A DNA stretch of 64,000 nt from Thermohalobaculum sp963700775 (lineage in GTDB: Bacteria; Pseudomonadota; Alphaproteobacteria; Rhodobacterales; Rhodobacteraceae), in the NCBI GenBank assembly GCA_963700775.1, contig CAVOYU010000006.1, positions 1-64,000 on the forward strand, given 5' to 3'. Below the pieces are notes generated by a model that was given only the letters and a program-made list of their open reading frames with translations, ran no database searches and had not been told where the DNA came from. Each line of letters begins with the position of its first letter. Position 1 is the first letter of the stretch. The translations under genes and the position numbers were made by a program. Positions 20,832 to 29,361 of this stretch are shown piece by piece.

Positions 20832-21841
20832 TGGCCGCGCGAGCCGCCATTCTTGGCCTAGCAGGCCCGGAGCTCGCGCCCGGCGAGCGGCAATTCTTTG
20901 CGCGAACCCTGCCGTGGGGCTTTATCCTATTTGCCCGCAATGTCGAGAGCCCGGCCCAGGTGAAACGCCTCACTGCGGAGCTCCGCAGTGCAGTTGGCCG
21001 CGAAGCACCGGTGCTGATCGACCAGGAGGGTGGTCGAGTCGCCCGGCTCCGACCGCCGCACTGGCGGAGTTGGCAGCCAGTACAGCGGCTCTTCGACGGC
21101 ACCGACGAGGCAAAGGCGCTGGAGGCCACGCGCCTGCGCTACCGGATCATCGCCGAGGAACTCGCGGCACTCGGAGTCGACGTCGATTGCATGCCGCTTC
21201 TAGATGTTCCCGCCCCCGATGGGCACGAGATCATTGGCGACCGGGCGCTCGGCACCAGTCCCGCTGCGGTGGCGCGCCGGGGCAGGGCGGTCTGCGACGG
21301 ATTGCGGGCTGGCGGCGTTCTGCCTGTAATCAAGCATCTGCCTGGCCACGGACGCGCAGGGGCGGACAGTCATTTCGAGTTGCCCCGGGTCGCTGCCTCG
21401 CTGGATGAGCTCGAGGTAACCGATTTCGCTGCCTTCCGCCCGCTGGCACACGAGGTGCTGGGGATGACCGCTCATGTTGTATACGAGACACTCGATCCTG
21501 AGAACTGCGCGACCCTTTCCCCAACCGTGATCCGAGCAATCCGAGAGCGCATCGGGTTCGACGGACTGCTAATGACCGACGACCTTTCCATGCGGGCGCT
21601 TGATGGCAGCATTTCGGATCGGGCACGCAGATCGCTTGCGGCAGGCTGCGACTTGGTCTTGCATTGCAATGGAGAGATGGGCGAGATGACCGAGATTGCC
21701 GAATGCGCTCCGCCGCTCACCGGTGCCGCTGCTCGCCGCGCGGCTCGAGCGGAGGCCGAGCGTCATGCACCCGAGCCCTGCGACATCGCTGCCGCCGAGG
21801 CGCGCTACAAGGAATTGACCGGGGAGGCGCTTCATGCCTGA
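20831..21841 (+). CDS. nagZ: Beta-N-acetylhexosaminidase (GH3)
   Basis: This 336-residue cytoplasmic glycosidase recycles peptidoglycan by removing GlcNAc from anhydromuropeptides. The active-site loop is KHLPGHG at residues 168-174. The nucleophile motif is LLMTDDLSMRAL near residue 250, and the substrate loop is LIDQEGGRVARL near 62. The start ATG shares its first A with the TAA stop of the SPOR gene, so translation is probably coupled. Loss of NagZ usually affects AmpR-type beta-lactam signalling in other species. Confidence 0.95.
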   Translation: MAARAAILGLAGPELAPGERQFFARTLPWGFILFARNVESPAQVKRLTAELRSAVGREAPVLIDQEGGRVARLRPPHWRSWQPVQRLFDGTDEAKALEATRLRYRIIAEELAALGVDVDCMPLLDVPAPDGHEIIGDRALGTSPAAVARRGRAVCDGLRAGGVLPVIKHLPGHGRAGADSHFELPRVAASLDELEVTDFAAFRPLAHEVLGMTAHVVYETLDPENCATLSPTVIRAIRERIGFDGLLMTDDLSMRALDGSISDRARRSLAAGCDLVLHCNGEMGEMTEIAECAPPLTGAAARRAARAEAERHAPEPCDIAAAEARYKELTGEALHA

Positions 21842-22649
21842 AGGGATACTGGACATCGAGTCGATCGCCTTCGACACCCCGCCCCGCGACAAGGCTGAGA
21901 TCGAAGCCGAGACATTGCTGGTCAATGTCGACGGCTTTGAAGGACCTTTGGACCTGCTACTGACGCTTGCACGCACCCAGAAGGTCGATTTGCGCAAGGT
22001 CTCTGTGTTGCAGCTCGCCGAGCAGTATTTGGCCTTCATCTCCGAGGCAAAGCGGATGCGGATCGAGCTCGCAGCGGACTACTTGGTGATGGCGGCGTGG
22101 CTCGCCTGGCTGAAATCTCGCTTGCTGCTGCCGCCGCCGATTGAGGATGGCGACCCGAGCGGCGAGGAACTGGCCGCCCATCTCGCATTCCAGCTGGAGC
22201 GGCTTGAGGCAATGCGCCGGGCGGCCGCGCAATTGATGGCGCGGGACCAACTCGGCCGGGATTTTTTCGCCCGCGGCATGCGCGAGACGGTGACCGTGAA
22301 GCGGCGCACCGAGTGGACCGCCTCGCTGGCCGACCTGCTGCGCGGTTATGCACGAGTCAAGACGCGCGATGAATACCGACCGCTGCAGGTGGACCGCTCT
22401 GCAATCTACAGCATGGATCAGGCGCTGGAGCGGTTGAAGCAGATGATGGGCGTGGCAATGGAATGGGGGCAGCTGGTATCCTTCCTCCCCGATGGCTGGC
22501 AGCTTGAACCGAAGAGGCGCCGCAGTGCCGTTGCCAGCACCTTCGCGGCCTCACTGGAACTCGCCAAGCGCGGCGAGGTGGAGTTGCGCCAGGCCGAAAC
22601 CTTCGCTCCGATCTTCCTGCGCGTGCGCCAGCGGGAGAGCGTTGCATGA
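21834..22649 (+). CDS. scpA: Segregation and condensation protein A
   Basis: This 271-residue kleisin joins Smc and ScpB to form the bacterial condensin. The family start LLVNVDGFEGPLDLLLTLA is clear, followed by the Smc-binding helical section (YLVMAAWLAWLKSRLLLP) and a C-terminal winged helix. It overlaps nagZ by 8 bases and scpB by 4 bases (ATGA), so it is translationally coupled within the run. Confidence 0.95.
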   Translation: MPEGILDIESIAFDTPPRDKAEIEAETLLVNVDGFEGPLDLLLTLARTQKVDLRKVSVLQLAEQYLAFISEAKRMRIELAADYLVMAAWLAWLKSRLLLPPPIEDGDPSGEELAAHLAFQLERLEAMRRAAAQLMARDQLGRDFFARGMRETVTVKRRTEWTASLADLLRGYARVKTRDEYRPLQVDRSAIYSMDQALERLKQMMGVAMEWGQLVSFLPDGWQLEPKRRRSAVASTFAASLELAKRGEVELRQAETFAPIFLRVRQRESVA

Positions 22650-23317
22650 GCACGCCTGATCGAGTCGAAACCCTTTTTGCGGCTCCTCCGATGGCCGAGC
22701 AGGAACGCATGGTCGAGGCGATCCTGTTCGCCGGGCCCGAGCCGATGACGCTGGCCCAACTCACGGAGCGCATGCCCCATGGATGCGATGCAAAGGCGGC
22801 ACTCGAATTGCTGCGTATGCGCTATGAGACCCGTGGGGTGCATCTCGTCCGGGTCGGGCCGGGCTGGGCGTTCCGCACCGCGCCTGACCTAGGCTTCCTG
22901 ATGAGGCGGGAATCGCAGGAGACTCGCAAGCTTAGTCGCGCCGCCATCGAAACCCTCGCAATCATCGCCTATCACCAGCCGGTGACCCGGGCAGAAATCG
23001 AGGAGATCCGCGGTGTCTCGGTTTCTCGCGGAACGGTGGACATGCTGCTCGAGCTAGAGTGGATACGTCTTGGGCGCCGCCGCGAAACGCCGGGGCGGCC
23101 GGTTACCTTTGTTACGACCCAGGTATTCCTTGACCACTTTGGACTGGAAAGCGCCCGGGATCTCCCAGGGCTGAAGGAGCTGCGCGCGACCGGACTACTC
23201 GAGTCGACGCCGCCTGGAAGCGACGAAGAAGATGAACTTCCCGGTGAACCCGAGGGCAGCATCGAAGACATGTTCGGCGATGAGGACGAGACGGAAGCGG
23301 AGCTGGCGGCGCCGTGA
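22646..23317 (+). CDS. scpB: Segregation and condensation protein B
   Basis: This 223-residue partner of ScpA carries two winged-helix domains, with the family motif AAIETLAIIAYHQPVTRAEIE and SRGTVDMLLE. The C terminus is an acidic tail. It overlaps scpA by 4 bases. In many Rhodobacterales the tat genes follow; here the next gene is a convergent dcd only 12 bases away. Confidence 0.95.
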   Translation: MSTPDRVETLFAAPPMAEQERMVEAILFAGPEPMTLAQLTERMPHGCDAKAALELLRMRYETRGVHLVRVGPGWAFRTAPDLGFLMRRESQETRKLSRAAIETLAIIAYHQPVTRAEIEEIRGVSVSRGTVDMLLELEWIRLGRRRETPGRPVTFVTTQVFLDHFGLESARDLPGLKELRATGLLESTPPGSDEEDELPGEPEGSIEDMFGDEDETEAELAAP

Positions 23318-23329
23318 GAGGCGCGGCGG

Positions 23330-24424
23330 TCAGATCGCCTTGAAGTGTTTCGACAACTTCAATTCCTGTCCCTGGTAGTTTGACCCTATTCCGGCGCCGT
23401 AAAGCACATCCGGCACTTCTGCCATGCGCTCATAGACCAATCGCCCGACCATTTGGCCATTCTCGAGTGCGAAGGGTGCCTCGTGGCATCGGACTTCCAG
23501 CACACCGCGGGAACCGGCTCCACCTGTCGATTGGTGACCGAATCCAGGATCGAAGAAACCCGCATAATGAACCCGAAACTCGCCTGCCACCGCCATATAA
23601 GGCATCATCTCGGCCGCCGTCTCCGGCGGCACGTTGACTGCCTCCCGGCTGACCAGAATGTAGAAAGCGCTCGGATCGAGGATAATACCACCGTGGCGGC
23701 CAGGGCGCACCGGTTCCCAGAAATCTGCTGGGTCGTAGTGGTCGGTCAGGCCAAGGTCGATCAGCCCGGCGTGGCGACGAGCCCGGTAGCCTACGATGCC
23801 ACTCTCGCCCCTCGGCGTCAGATCGACCGAGAATGCGAGCCCACCATTAATCAGCGCCTCTCCGTTAACCAGCGGCTCACGCGCGTTGAGCGCTCTCAGG
23901 TCGTCATCGCAGATTTCCGCGTGGCCGCGCCGAAAGCGGATCTGGTTCAGCCTGATCCCAGGGCGGACTAGAACCGAGAAAGTGCGCGGGCTGATTTCGG
24001 CATAAAGCGGGCCGGTGTAGCCGGCCTCGACTTGATCGAACTCGATCGAGCGGTCAACGATCAGCCGCGTCAGCAGGTCAAGCCTGCCGATCGAGCTCTT
24101 GGCGTTGGCGGCAGCGGAAACATCGTGGGGCAGGGCGAGTGACTCGCTCAACTCCACCACATAGACACAGCCCGTCTCTAGCACCGCTCCCGGCACAAGG
24201 TCGATCTGATGCATGGCGAATTCCTCGAGCCGCTCGCCGACGGTTCGACCCTTGCCCGAAAGGAAGCTGGCCCGCACCCGCCAGGCCCGCCGCCCAAGGC
24301 GGAGGTCGATGCTGGCGGGCTGCACTTGCCCATCCGCCAAGGGATCGCCAAGCGCAATCTCGCCCCGTGCGAGCATTGCCCGAAGCTGCTGCGAGGGAAC
24401 TACTCCCATCCCAGGTCCACTCAT
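23330..24424 (-). CDS. dcd: dCTP deaminase, long alphaproteobacterial form
   Basis: This 364-residue protein is about twice the length of classical Dcd. The N-terminal half has the trimeric dUTPase/Dcd fold signature QPASIDLRLG and the substrate loop section KSSIGRLDLLTRLI. The C-terminal half repeats a related fold (DPSAFYILVSREAVNVPP, HYAGFFDPGFG). This double-domain form is typical of alphaproteobacteria and is annotated as 2'-deoxycytidine 5'-triphosphate deaminase; it supplies dUTP for dTMP synthesis. It is transcribed towards scpB. Confidence 0.9.
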   Translation of the reverse strand: MSGPGMGVVPSQQLRAMLARGEIALGDPLADGQVQPASIDLRLGRRAWRVRASFLSGKGRTVGERLEEFAMHQIDLVPGAVLETGCVYVVELSESLALPHDVSAAANAKSSIGRLDLLTRLIVDRSIEFDQVEAGYTGPLYAEISPRTFSVLVRPGIRLNQIRFRRGHAEICDDDLRALNAREPLVNGEALINGGLAFSVDLTPRGESGIVGYRARRHAGLIDLGLTDHYDPADFWEPVRPGRHGGIILDPSAFYILVSREAVNVPPETAAEMMPYMAVAGEFRVHYAGFFDPGFGHQSTGGAGSRGVLEVRCHEAPFALENGQMVGRLVYERMAEVPDVLYGAGIGSNYQGQELKLSKHFKAI

Positions 24425-24460
24425 TCAAGGCCCCCTATGGCGCGGCGCAGGCACGCTAAC

Positions 24461-24491
24461 ACAAAGACGCCAGCGGTGGGCCGCTGGCGTC
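24461..24491 (-). terminator. Rho-independent terminator of tRNA-Pro
   Basis: A perfect 11-bp stem GACGCCAGCGG / CCGCTGGCGTC with a 4-base loop lies 5 bases beyond the tRNA CCA end on the minus strand. It is followed there by TTTGTGTT. This is the clearest terminator in the window. Confidence 0.85.
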
Positions 24492-24496
24492 TCAAT

Positions 24497-24574
24497 TGGT
24501 CGGGCCGGCGAGATTTCGAACTCACGACCTCTTGCGCCCCATGCAAGCGCGCTACCAGGCTGCGCTACGGCCCG
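24497..24574 (-). tRNA. tRNA-Pro (GGG), CCA encoded
   Basis: On the minus strand the acceptor arm CGGGCCG pairs with CGGCCCG. The anticodon stem CTTGC/GCAAG encloses loop ATGGGGC, giving anticodon GGG. The T loop is GTTCGAAAT and the discriminator is A, followed by genomic CCA. A strong terminator follows immediately. Confidence 0.96.
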
Positions 24575-24652
24575 ACGAATGTGGAGCGGTTATAGCGGCT
24601 CCGGTCACCAGTGCAATGGGATTCGGACGGAGTCTCGCTGCCCTGGAAAGCC

Positions 24653-24679
24653 GAAGGGCCCCGTTTTGCGGGGCCCTTC
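24653..24679 (-). terminator. Hairpin terminator after the merR-type gene
   Basis: An 11-bp perfect stem GAAGGGCCCCG / CGGGGCCCTTC with a 5-base loop lies 25 bases beyond the stop of the merR-type gene on the minus strand. The T run after it is short, so it may be only partly efficient. Confidence 0.65.
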
Positions 24680-24703
24680 TGCAACTTCGTCCACCTGAAA
24701 GCT

Positions 24704-25198
24704 TCAGTGCTTCTCGAGCTGCTCCAGCAACGCTTCGAGCCGCGAAATGCTTGCCCGGATACGGTCGGGGTCTACCGGCTTGACCTTGTCGGCAGCCGTG
24801 ATCGCCCGCTCGGCTTGGACTCTCTGCTTCAAGGCCGACAGGCGGCGCGAGGTCTCCTCGGGCTCCACCGGCGTCTCCAGCGTGAGCTGAGCATCCGCCC
24901 GGCCACGCGAGATAACGTTCTTGGTTCCCTTTTCACGGAGAACCTTCTGCACGCCCTTGATGGTCATCCCGTCATCGTAGAGCAGTGCCTTGATCCCCCG
25001 CAGCAGGGCCACGTGATCCGGCCGGTAAAGACGACGGCCACCGCCACGCTTCATCGGCTTGATCTGGGCGAACCTGGTTTCCCAGAAGCGCAACACATGC
25101 TGGGGAAGGTCCAGTTCTTCCGACACTTCACTGATCGTACGGAAAGCTTCCGGCGACTTTGACTTGGTGCCGGCTACGGAATCAACACTCGAGGACAT
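24704..25198 (-). CDS. MerR family transcriptional regulator
   Basis: This 164-residue regulator has an N-terminal MerR-type winged helix (FRTISEVSEELDLPQHVLRF, then RGGGRRLYRPDHV) and a C-terminal coiled coil (ISRLEALLEQLEK). There is no cysteine metal site, so it is not a classical metal sensor. It overlaps the ihfA stop by one base and is the last gene of a fabH-independent ihfA-merR unit. This pairing is common in alphaproteobacteria; its target is unknown. Confidence 0.9.
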   Translation of the reverse strand: MSSSVDSVAGTKSKSPEAFRTISEVSEELDLPQHVLRFWETRFAQIKPMKRGGGRRLYRPDHVALLRGIKALLYDDGMTIKGVQKVLREKGTKNVISRGRADAQLTLETPVEPEETSRRLSALKQRVQAERAITAADKVKPVDPDRIRASISRLEALLEQLEKH

Positions 25199-25500
25199 CA
25201 GATAACGCCCCCGCTGTTAACCCGGTCTTTCATGATATGCGACGGGCGAAATACCAGAACCCGGCGCGGTTCGATCGGAACCTCTTCGCCGGTCTTGGGA
25301 TTTCGGCCCATCCGGGCACCCTTCTCGCGAACCGCGAATGTCCCGAAGGAGGAAATCTTTACGTTCTCTCCGCGCACCAGCGCATCAGAGATCCTCCCGA
25401 GGATCGATTCCACCATGTTGGCAAACTCGTTCCGCGACAAACCGATCTCGCGATAGACCGCCTCGCTTAGGTCGGATCGTGTCAACGTATTACCAGCCAT
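25198..25500 (-). CDS. ihfA: Integration host factor subunit alpha
   Basis: This 100-residue HU/IHF-family DNA-bending protein has the beta-arm and signature section GRNPKTGEEVPIEPRRVLVF and the proline-tipped arms. ATG at 25500 gives the normal IHF-alpha length. A further in-frame start upstream would add seven residues. IHF binds as a heterodimer with IhfB, which is not in this window. The upstream 140 bases are unusually AT-rich and should hold its promoter. Confidence 0.95.
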   Translation of the reverse strand: MAGNTLTRSDLSEAVYREIGLSRNEFANMVESILGRISDALVRGENVKISSFGTFAVREKGARMGRNPKTGEEVPIEPRRVLVFRPSHIMKDRVNSGGVI

Positions 25501-25553
25501 CGTCCGAACCCCCCTTTCCATCTGTTACACAACACCCCCACCCTCACGTAGTG

Positions 25554-25582
25554 GTTTAACTTTGCTAGTAAAAACGAGTCAA
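25554..25582 (-). promoter_or_regulatory. Candidate ihfA promoter overlapping a GANTC site
   Basis: On the minus strand TTGACT (25577-25582) is followed 17 bases later by TTAAAC (25554-25559), about 55 bases upstream of the ihfA start. The -35 is good and the -10 is weak. The TTGACT itself contains GACTC, a CcrM methylation motif, so methylation could affect it. Low-confidence prediction by eye. Confidence 0.3.
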
Positions 25583-25639
25583 TGTCAATGACTTGAGGGG
25601 GTGACCGGAACGTACAGTGGAGGTTTAAGTGACAAAAAT

Positions 25640-26617
25640 CTACCACCTTATCAGGGAAGAACCCCAGGCGAGGCCCCCGCCGATCGCTTCCATGAGTAGG
25701 AGATGCCCTTGCCGAATCCGCCCATCCGATACCGCAATGGACAGCGCAAGTGGAATCGAAGCAGCGGATGTGTTGCCGTGATCGTGCACGGTGACGACCA
25801 CTTTCTCCATCGGTACGCCGGCTTTTCTTGCCGTGCTCTCGATGATCCTGAGATTGGCCTGGTGTGGCACGATCCAATCGACTTCTGCGCCCGTAACCCC
25901 AACCTTTTCGAGCACTTCGTCCGCAACTTCGGCCAGCTTAACAACCGCGTGTCGAAACACCTCGCGCCCTTCCATTCGCAGGTAGCCAGCGCGCTGGGTC
26001 GTCGACGGACCCCCGGCGACATACAAGATGCCATTGTGCGCCCCGTCTGAGTGCAGACAGGTTCCTAGCACGCCGCGGTCGGTCGGGGTGCCATCACCTT
26101 CATGGGCTTCGAGAATCAGTGCGCCAGCTCCATCGCCGAACAGGACACAGGTGGCCCGATCCTCCCAGTCGAGAATCCGCGAGAAGGTTTCAGCACCAAT
26201 TAGCAGCACTCGTTTCGCCATCCCCGAAATGATGAGGCTGTTCGCATTGGCGAGGCCGTAGATGAAGCCCGCGCAAACCGCTTGCAGGTCATAGGCGAAC
26301 CCTTTGGTCATCCCGATCCCGTGCTGGACCCGGGTCGCAGTCGAGGGAAACGTCTGGTCCGGCGTCGCGGTCGCGAGAACCATCGCGTCGATGTCGGCCC
26401 CGGTCAGCCCGGCCTGGGCGAGCGCCATCCGCGACGCAGCGATCGCGAGATCGGAAGTCTTCTCACCTTCGGCGGCGATATGCCTGCGGCGGATTCCCGT
26501 GCGCGTGCGGATCCACTCGTCAGTAGTGTCGATTCGCTTTGCCAGCTCGTCGTTGGTTACTACGCGCTCGGGCAGATAGTGGCCGCAGCCAATTGCCCTC
26601 GCTCTCGTCACTGTCAT
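25640..26617 (-). CDS. fabH: 3-oxoacyl-ACP synthase III
   Basis: This 325-residue condensing enzyme starts fatty acid synthesis from acetyl-CoA and malonyl-ACP. The catalytic cysteine is C115 in DLQAVCAGFIYGL. The His and Asn of the triad lie in VPHQANLRI and HDHGNTSAAS. It overlaps plsX by 4 bases. The plsX-fabH pair is a conserved lipid-synthesis unit in proteobacteria. Confidence 0.97.
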   Translation of the reverse strand: MTVTRARAIGCGHYLPERVVTNDELAKRIDTTDEWIRTRTGIRRRHIAAEGEKTSDLAIAASRMALAQAGLTGADIDAMVLATATPDQTFPSTATRVQHGIGMTKGFAYDLQAVCAGFIYGLANANSLIISGMAKRVLLIGAETFSRILDWEDRATCVLFGDGAGALILEAHEGDGTPTDRGVLGTCLHSDGAHNGILYVAGGPSTTQRAGYLRMEGREVFRHAVVKLAEVADEVLEKVGVTGAEVDWIVPHQANLRIIESTARKAGVPMEKVVVTVHDHGNTSAASIPLALSIAVSDGRIRQGHLLLMEAIGGGLAWGSSLIRW

Positions 26618-27690
26618 GCGTTTGCCCCCCCGGCCCCGGAATCGGCCTGCCGTGCGGGAGGTGAAGCGGCGCCGAGACTGGCGAGTTGCCGGGAGACCAG
26701 CATCGGAAAATCGGTCTCGGCCATCTTGGCCGCTAGTTCGATTGCCGAGGCGGTGCCGATGGCGTCAGCGCCGCCATGACTCTTCACCACGGCGCCGTTC
26801 AATCCGAGAAAAACTCCGCCGTTGGCCCGCCTTGGGTCAATGCGCTCGCGCATCCGTTTTAGAGACGTCAGTGCAAAGAGCGCACCGAGGCGTGACCAGA
26901 CGCTATGGCGGAAAGCGTCGGTCAACGACTGGCGAATGAAGTTCGCGGTGCCCTCGGCAGTCTTCAGCAGTACGTTGCCGGTGAAGCCGTCGGTCACCAA
27001 CACATCAGCGATCGTGCGCGGCAGATCGTTCCCCTCGACGAAGCCGACGAACTCGAATCGCTCGCTTGCGGCCGACTCGATCAGTGCTGCGGCGTCTCGC
27101 AGCTCGGGTGGCCCCTTGCTTGGCTCCTTGCCGACATTGAGCAGGCCGACCCTTGGGCGCGCAATCCCGAAGGAGAGTCGTGCGTACTCCGAACCCATCA
27201 CAGCGTACTGAAGCAGGTTCCTCGCATCGGCGCGCACATCGGCCCCCATGTCGAGCACGATATTGTAGCCGTGAGGTGCTTGTGATGGCCAGATCACCGC
27301 GATCGCAGGGCGATCAATGCCCGGTGCCTTGCGTAGGATAAAAATCGACATCGCCATCAGCGCTCCGGTATTGCCGGACGAGACCGCGACCTGGGCCTCA
27401 CCCTTGGCCACAAACTCGATCGCGCGCCACATGGTGCTATCGCGCCCGTCGCGAAGAGCCCGCGACGGTTTCTCGGACATGTTGACCACTTGGGTGGCGT
27501 GCCTGATCTCGCAATGCCCGCGAAGCGCCGGCCGACGATCGAGGAGCTTGCCGATCTGCGTCTCGTCGCCATGCACCAGGAAGTGCAGCGACGGATTGCT
27601 CGCCAGCGCATGGTCCATACCAAGCAGGATCGGGGCCGGGCCCCGGTCGCCGCCCATCGCGTCGATGGAGATCACGATGCGCCGGTTCAT
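26614..27690 (-). CDS. plsX: Phosphate acyltransferase PlsX
   Basis: This 358-residue enzyme makes acyl-phosphate from acyl-ACP for phosphatidate synthesis. The family motifs VISIDAMGGDRGP at the start, SSGNTGALMA, and VTDGFTGNVLLKTAEG are visible. It lies 97 bases downstream of rpmF and is coupled to fabH by a 4-base overlap. Confidence 0.96.
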   Translation of the reverse strand: MNRRIVISIDAMGGDRGPAPILLGMDHALASNPSLHFLVHGDETQIGKLLDRRPALRGHCEIRHATQVVNMSEKPSRALRDGRDSTMWRAIEFVAKGEAQVAVSSGNTGALMAMSIFILRKAPGIDRPAIAVIWPSQAPHGYNIVLDMGADVRADARNLLQYAVMGSEYARLSFGIARPRVGLLNVGKEPSKGPPELRDAAALIESAASERFEFVGFVEGNDLPRTIADVLVTDGFTGNVLLKTAEGTANFIRQSLTDAFRHSVWSRLGALFALTSLKRMRERIDPRRANGGVFLGLNGAVVKSHGGADAIGTASAIELAAKMAETDFPMLVSRQLASLGAASPPARQADSGAGGANA

Positions 27691-27787
27691 GTCTCGATCC
27701 TCGGCGCCTCAGGGCTGTCGGCCGGGCGATTATTCTTTCGGCGTGGCGCTGTCTGCGATGCACTCTCCGGCATGAGCCGGAACTGGA

Positions 27788-27994
27788 CTAGGCAGCATCC
27801 TCGTCCAGATCGACTTCCTCGACTTGAGCCACGACCTCGCGGCCGTCGTAGTGGCCGCAGGCGCCGCACACATGGTGCGGCAGCTTTGGCTCGCCGCAGT
27901 TTGCACACTCGGCGCTCGCCACCGCTTTCAGGGCGTCGTGGGCGCGGCGCATGTTGCGCTTCGACCGGGTCTTCCGGTTCTGTTGGACCGCCAT
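27788..27994 (-). CDS. rpmF: 50S ribosomal protein L32
   Basis: This 68-residue protein has the L32 start MAVQQNRKTRSKRNMRRAHD and a zinc ribbon with C30, C33, C43 and C46. The start at 27994 is fixed by this motif; the open frame upstream is not conserved. The acidic C-terminal tail (VEEVDLDEDAA) is normal for alphaproteobacteria. It sits between DUF177 and plsX as usual. Confidence 0.96.
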   Translation of the reverse strand: MAVQQNRKTRSKRNMRRAHDALKAVASAECANCGEPKLPHHVCGACGHYDGREVVAQVEEVDLDEDAA

Positions 27995-28197
27995 TTCTAA
28001 CCTCTGTCTTGCCGTCCGGGGCAATGCTGCGGCCGATCCGCAGGCCCAGATGATATTTCGTTGCCGGCGCGATTGCAGGATTTCGCACCCTGCGCCGGAC
28101 CATACGGGGAAACGAGACGCGGAAAATACTGGTTTTGCCCTCTGGAGCAAGAAGTATTTCAGTGTCTGCCAGACCGTCGCAACTCATTCGGCGGCCC

Positions 28198-28773
28198 TTA
28201 CCCGCCGCCTTTGGCGTTGCCGTCTCTGAGCACCGCGAGACCCGCGAACGGCCCAATGGATTCCTCCGGGTCGCTCGATCTGGCGCTGCTACTCTCGAGC
28301 TCGGCTCCGCTGGCCCGTGGGTATGGGTCGATAGAAAGGGCCAATGCCTCGACTGCAATGGCAGCTAGGTCGATGGCATCGACGTATGGATCGGGCGCAT
28401 CGAAATCATCGGTGCCGACCAATATTTCACGGGTAGGGCTGAAGCTGCCCTCCGGAAGAAAACGCCGCTCGACTTCGGTATCAAGTTGGCTGTCCACAGG
28501 TTCGAGGGTAACGACGCAGGTCTGCCGAATCTTCGCGACCATGCGGCCACGTACCCGCCACTCGTCGCCTGCCATCGGTGTCAGGAAGCCGGCAAATGAC
28601 AAGCGATCGACCCGGTCGATTGCCAGGAAACCGGCAAGGGCGGACAGCTCCCCAGGCTCTGCCGCGATCCGGAACGGCGTCTCGGTGTCACGGCGCAGGC
28701 CCGCGACAACAACCGGACGGGCGAACGGGGCGATGAGCGCCGGGGCGCCGGAAACACTGCGCTTCTTCGCCAT
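28198..28773 (-). CDS. DUF177 (YceD) family protein
   Basis: This 191-residue protein has the DUF177 core VRGRMVAKIRQTCVVTLEPV, followed by an acidic C-terminal section. YceD proteins are conserved upstream of rpmF and have been linked to 23S rRNA maturation in other bacteria and plants. It is divergent from bamE, as in many alphaproteobacteria, with 114 bases between. Confidence 0.9.
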   Translation of the reverse strand: MAKKRSVSGAPALIAPFARPVVVAGLRRDTETPFRIAAEPGELSALAGFLAIDRVDRLSFAGFLTPMAGDEWRVRGRMVAKIRQTCVVTLEPVDSQLDTEVERRFLPEGSFSPTREILVGTDDFDAPDPYVDAIDLAAIAVEALALSIDPYPRASGAELESSSARSSDPEESIGPFAGLAVLRDGNAKGGG

Positions 28774-28887
28774 ACTTTCCTCGCTTCCCCTCTGGCACCT
28801 GCAGTTTTTTAATTCGGCGGCGCCTTGCTTGAATTTAGACCATCCTCAGAGTAGTGGAAACAGGCAGATGCGTGAGGGAGGCCGGAC

Positions 28888-29344
28888 ATGAAGCGTGCAA
28901 CTCTGGCTCTGGCGGCGGTGATCGGTCTCTGGCTTGCTGGGCCGCTGTCCGGTTGCGCTCCGGTGATCGAGAGCCACGGATACGCCCCGGACGAAGCCCT
29001 CTTGGCCGATGTCGCGGTGGGTCAGGACACCCGTGGCTCGGTGCGCCGAAAGATCGGGCGACCGGGCACAACTGGAACTCCTGGGCGATCAGGGATGGTA
29101 CTACGTTTCGACGAAGATCGAGAAGTACACCTATCACGAGCCCAAGGTCATTGACCGCAGAGTTGTCGCGATCGAGTTCGACAACAACGAAGTGGTTTCA
29201 TCGATCAACTCGTACGGCCTTGAAAACGGACGGGTCATCGACCTGCAGACGCGTACGACGCCGACGCATGGCCGCCAGCTGACGATCCTTCAGCAGCTCT
29301 TGGGTAATCTCGGCAAGATCGGCGCGGAGGACCTCGTGGAATAA
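28888..29344 (+). CDS. bamE: Outer membrane assembly factor BamE, frameshifted
   Basis: This is a small outer-membrane lipoprotein of the BAM complex. The first frame has a signal and lipobox (LSGC at about residue 23), then VAVGQDTRGSVRRKIGRPG. The second frame continues with LLGDQGWYYVSTKIE and the SmpA/OmlA fold to a stop at 29344. They join if one A is removed from GAACTC at 29075-29080, giving GRPGTTGLLGDQGWYYV as expected for the family. BamE is conserved, so a sequence error is more likely than true loss. It is convergent with the P450 gene. Confidence 0.85.
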
Positions 29345-29361
29345 GTTGGGTTTCGTGCGCA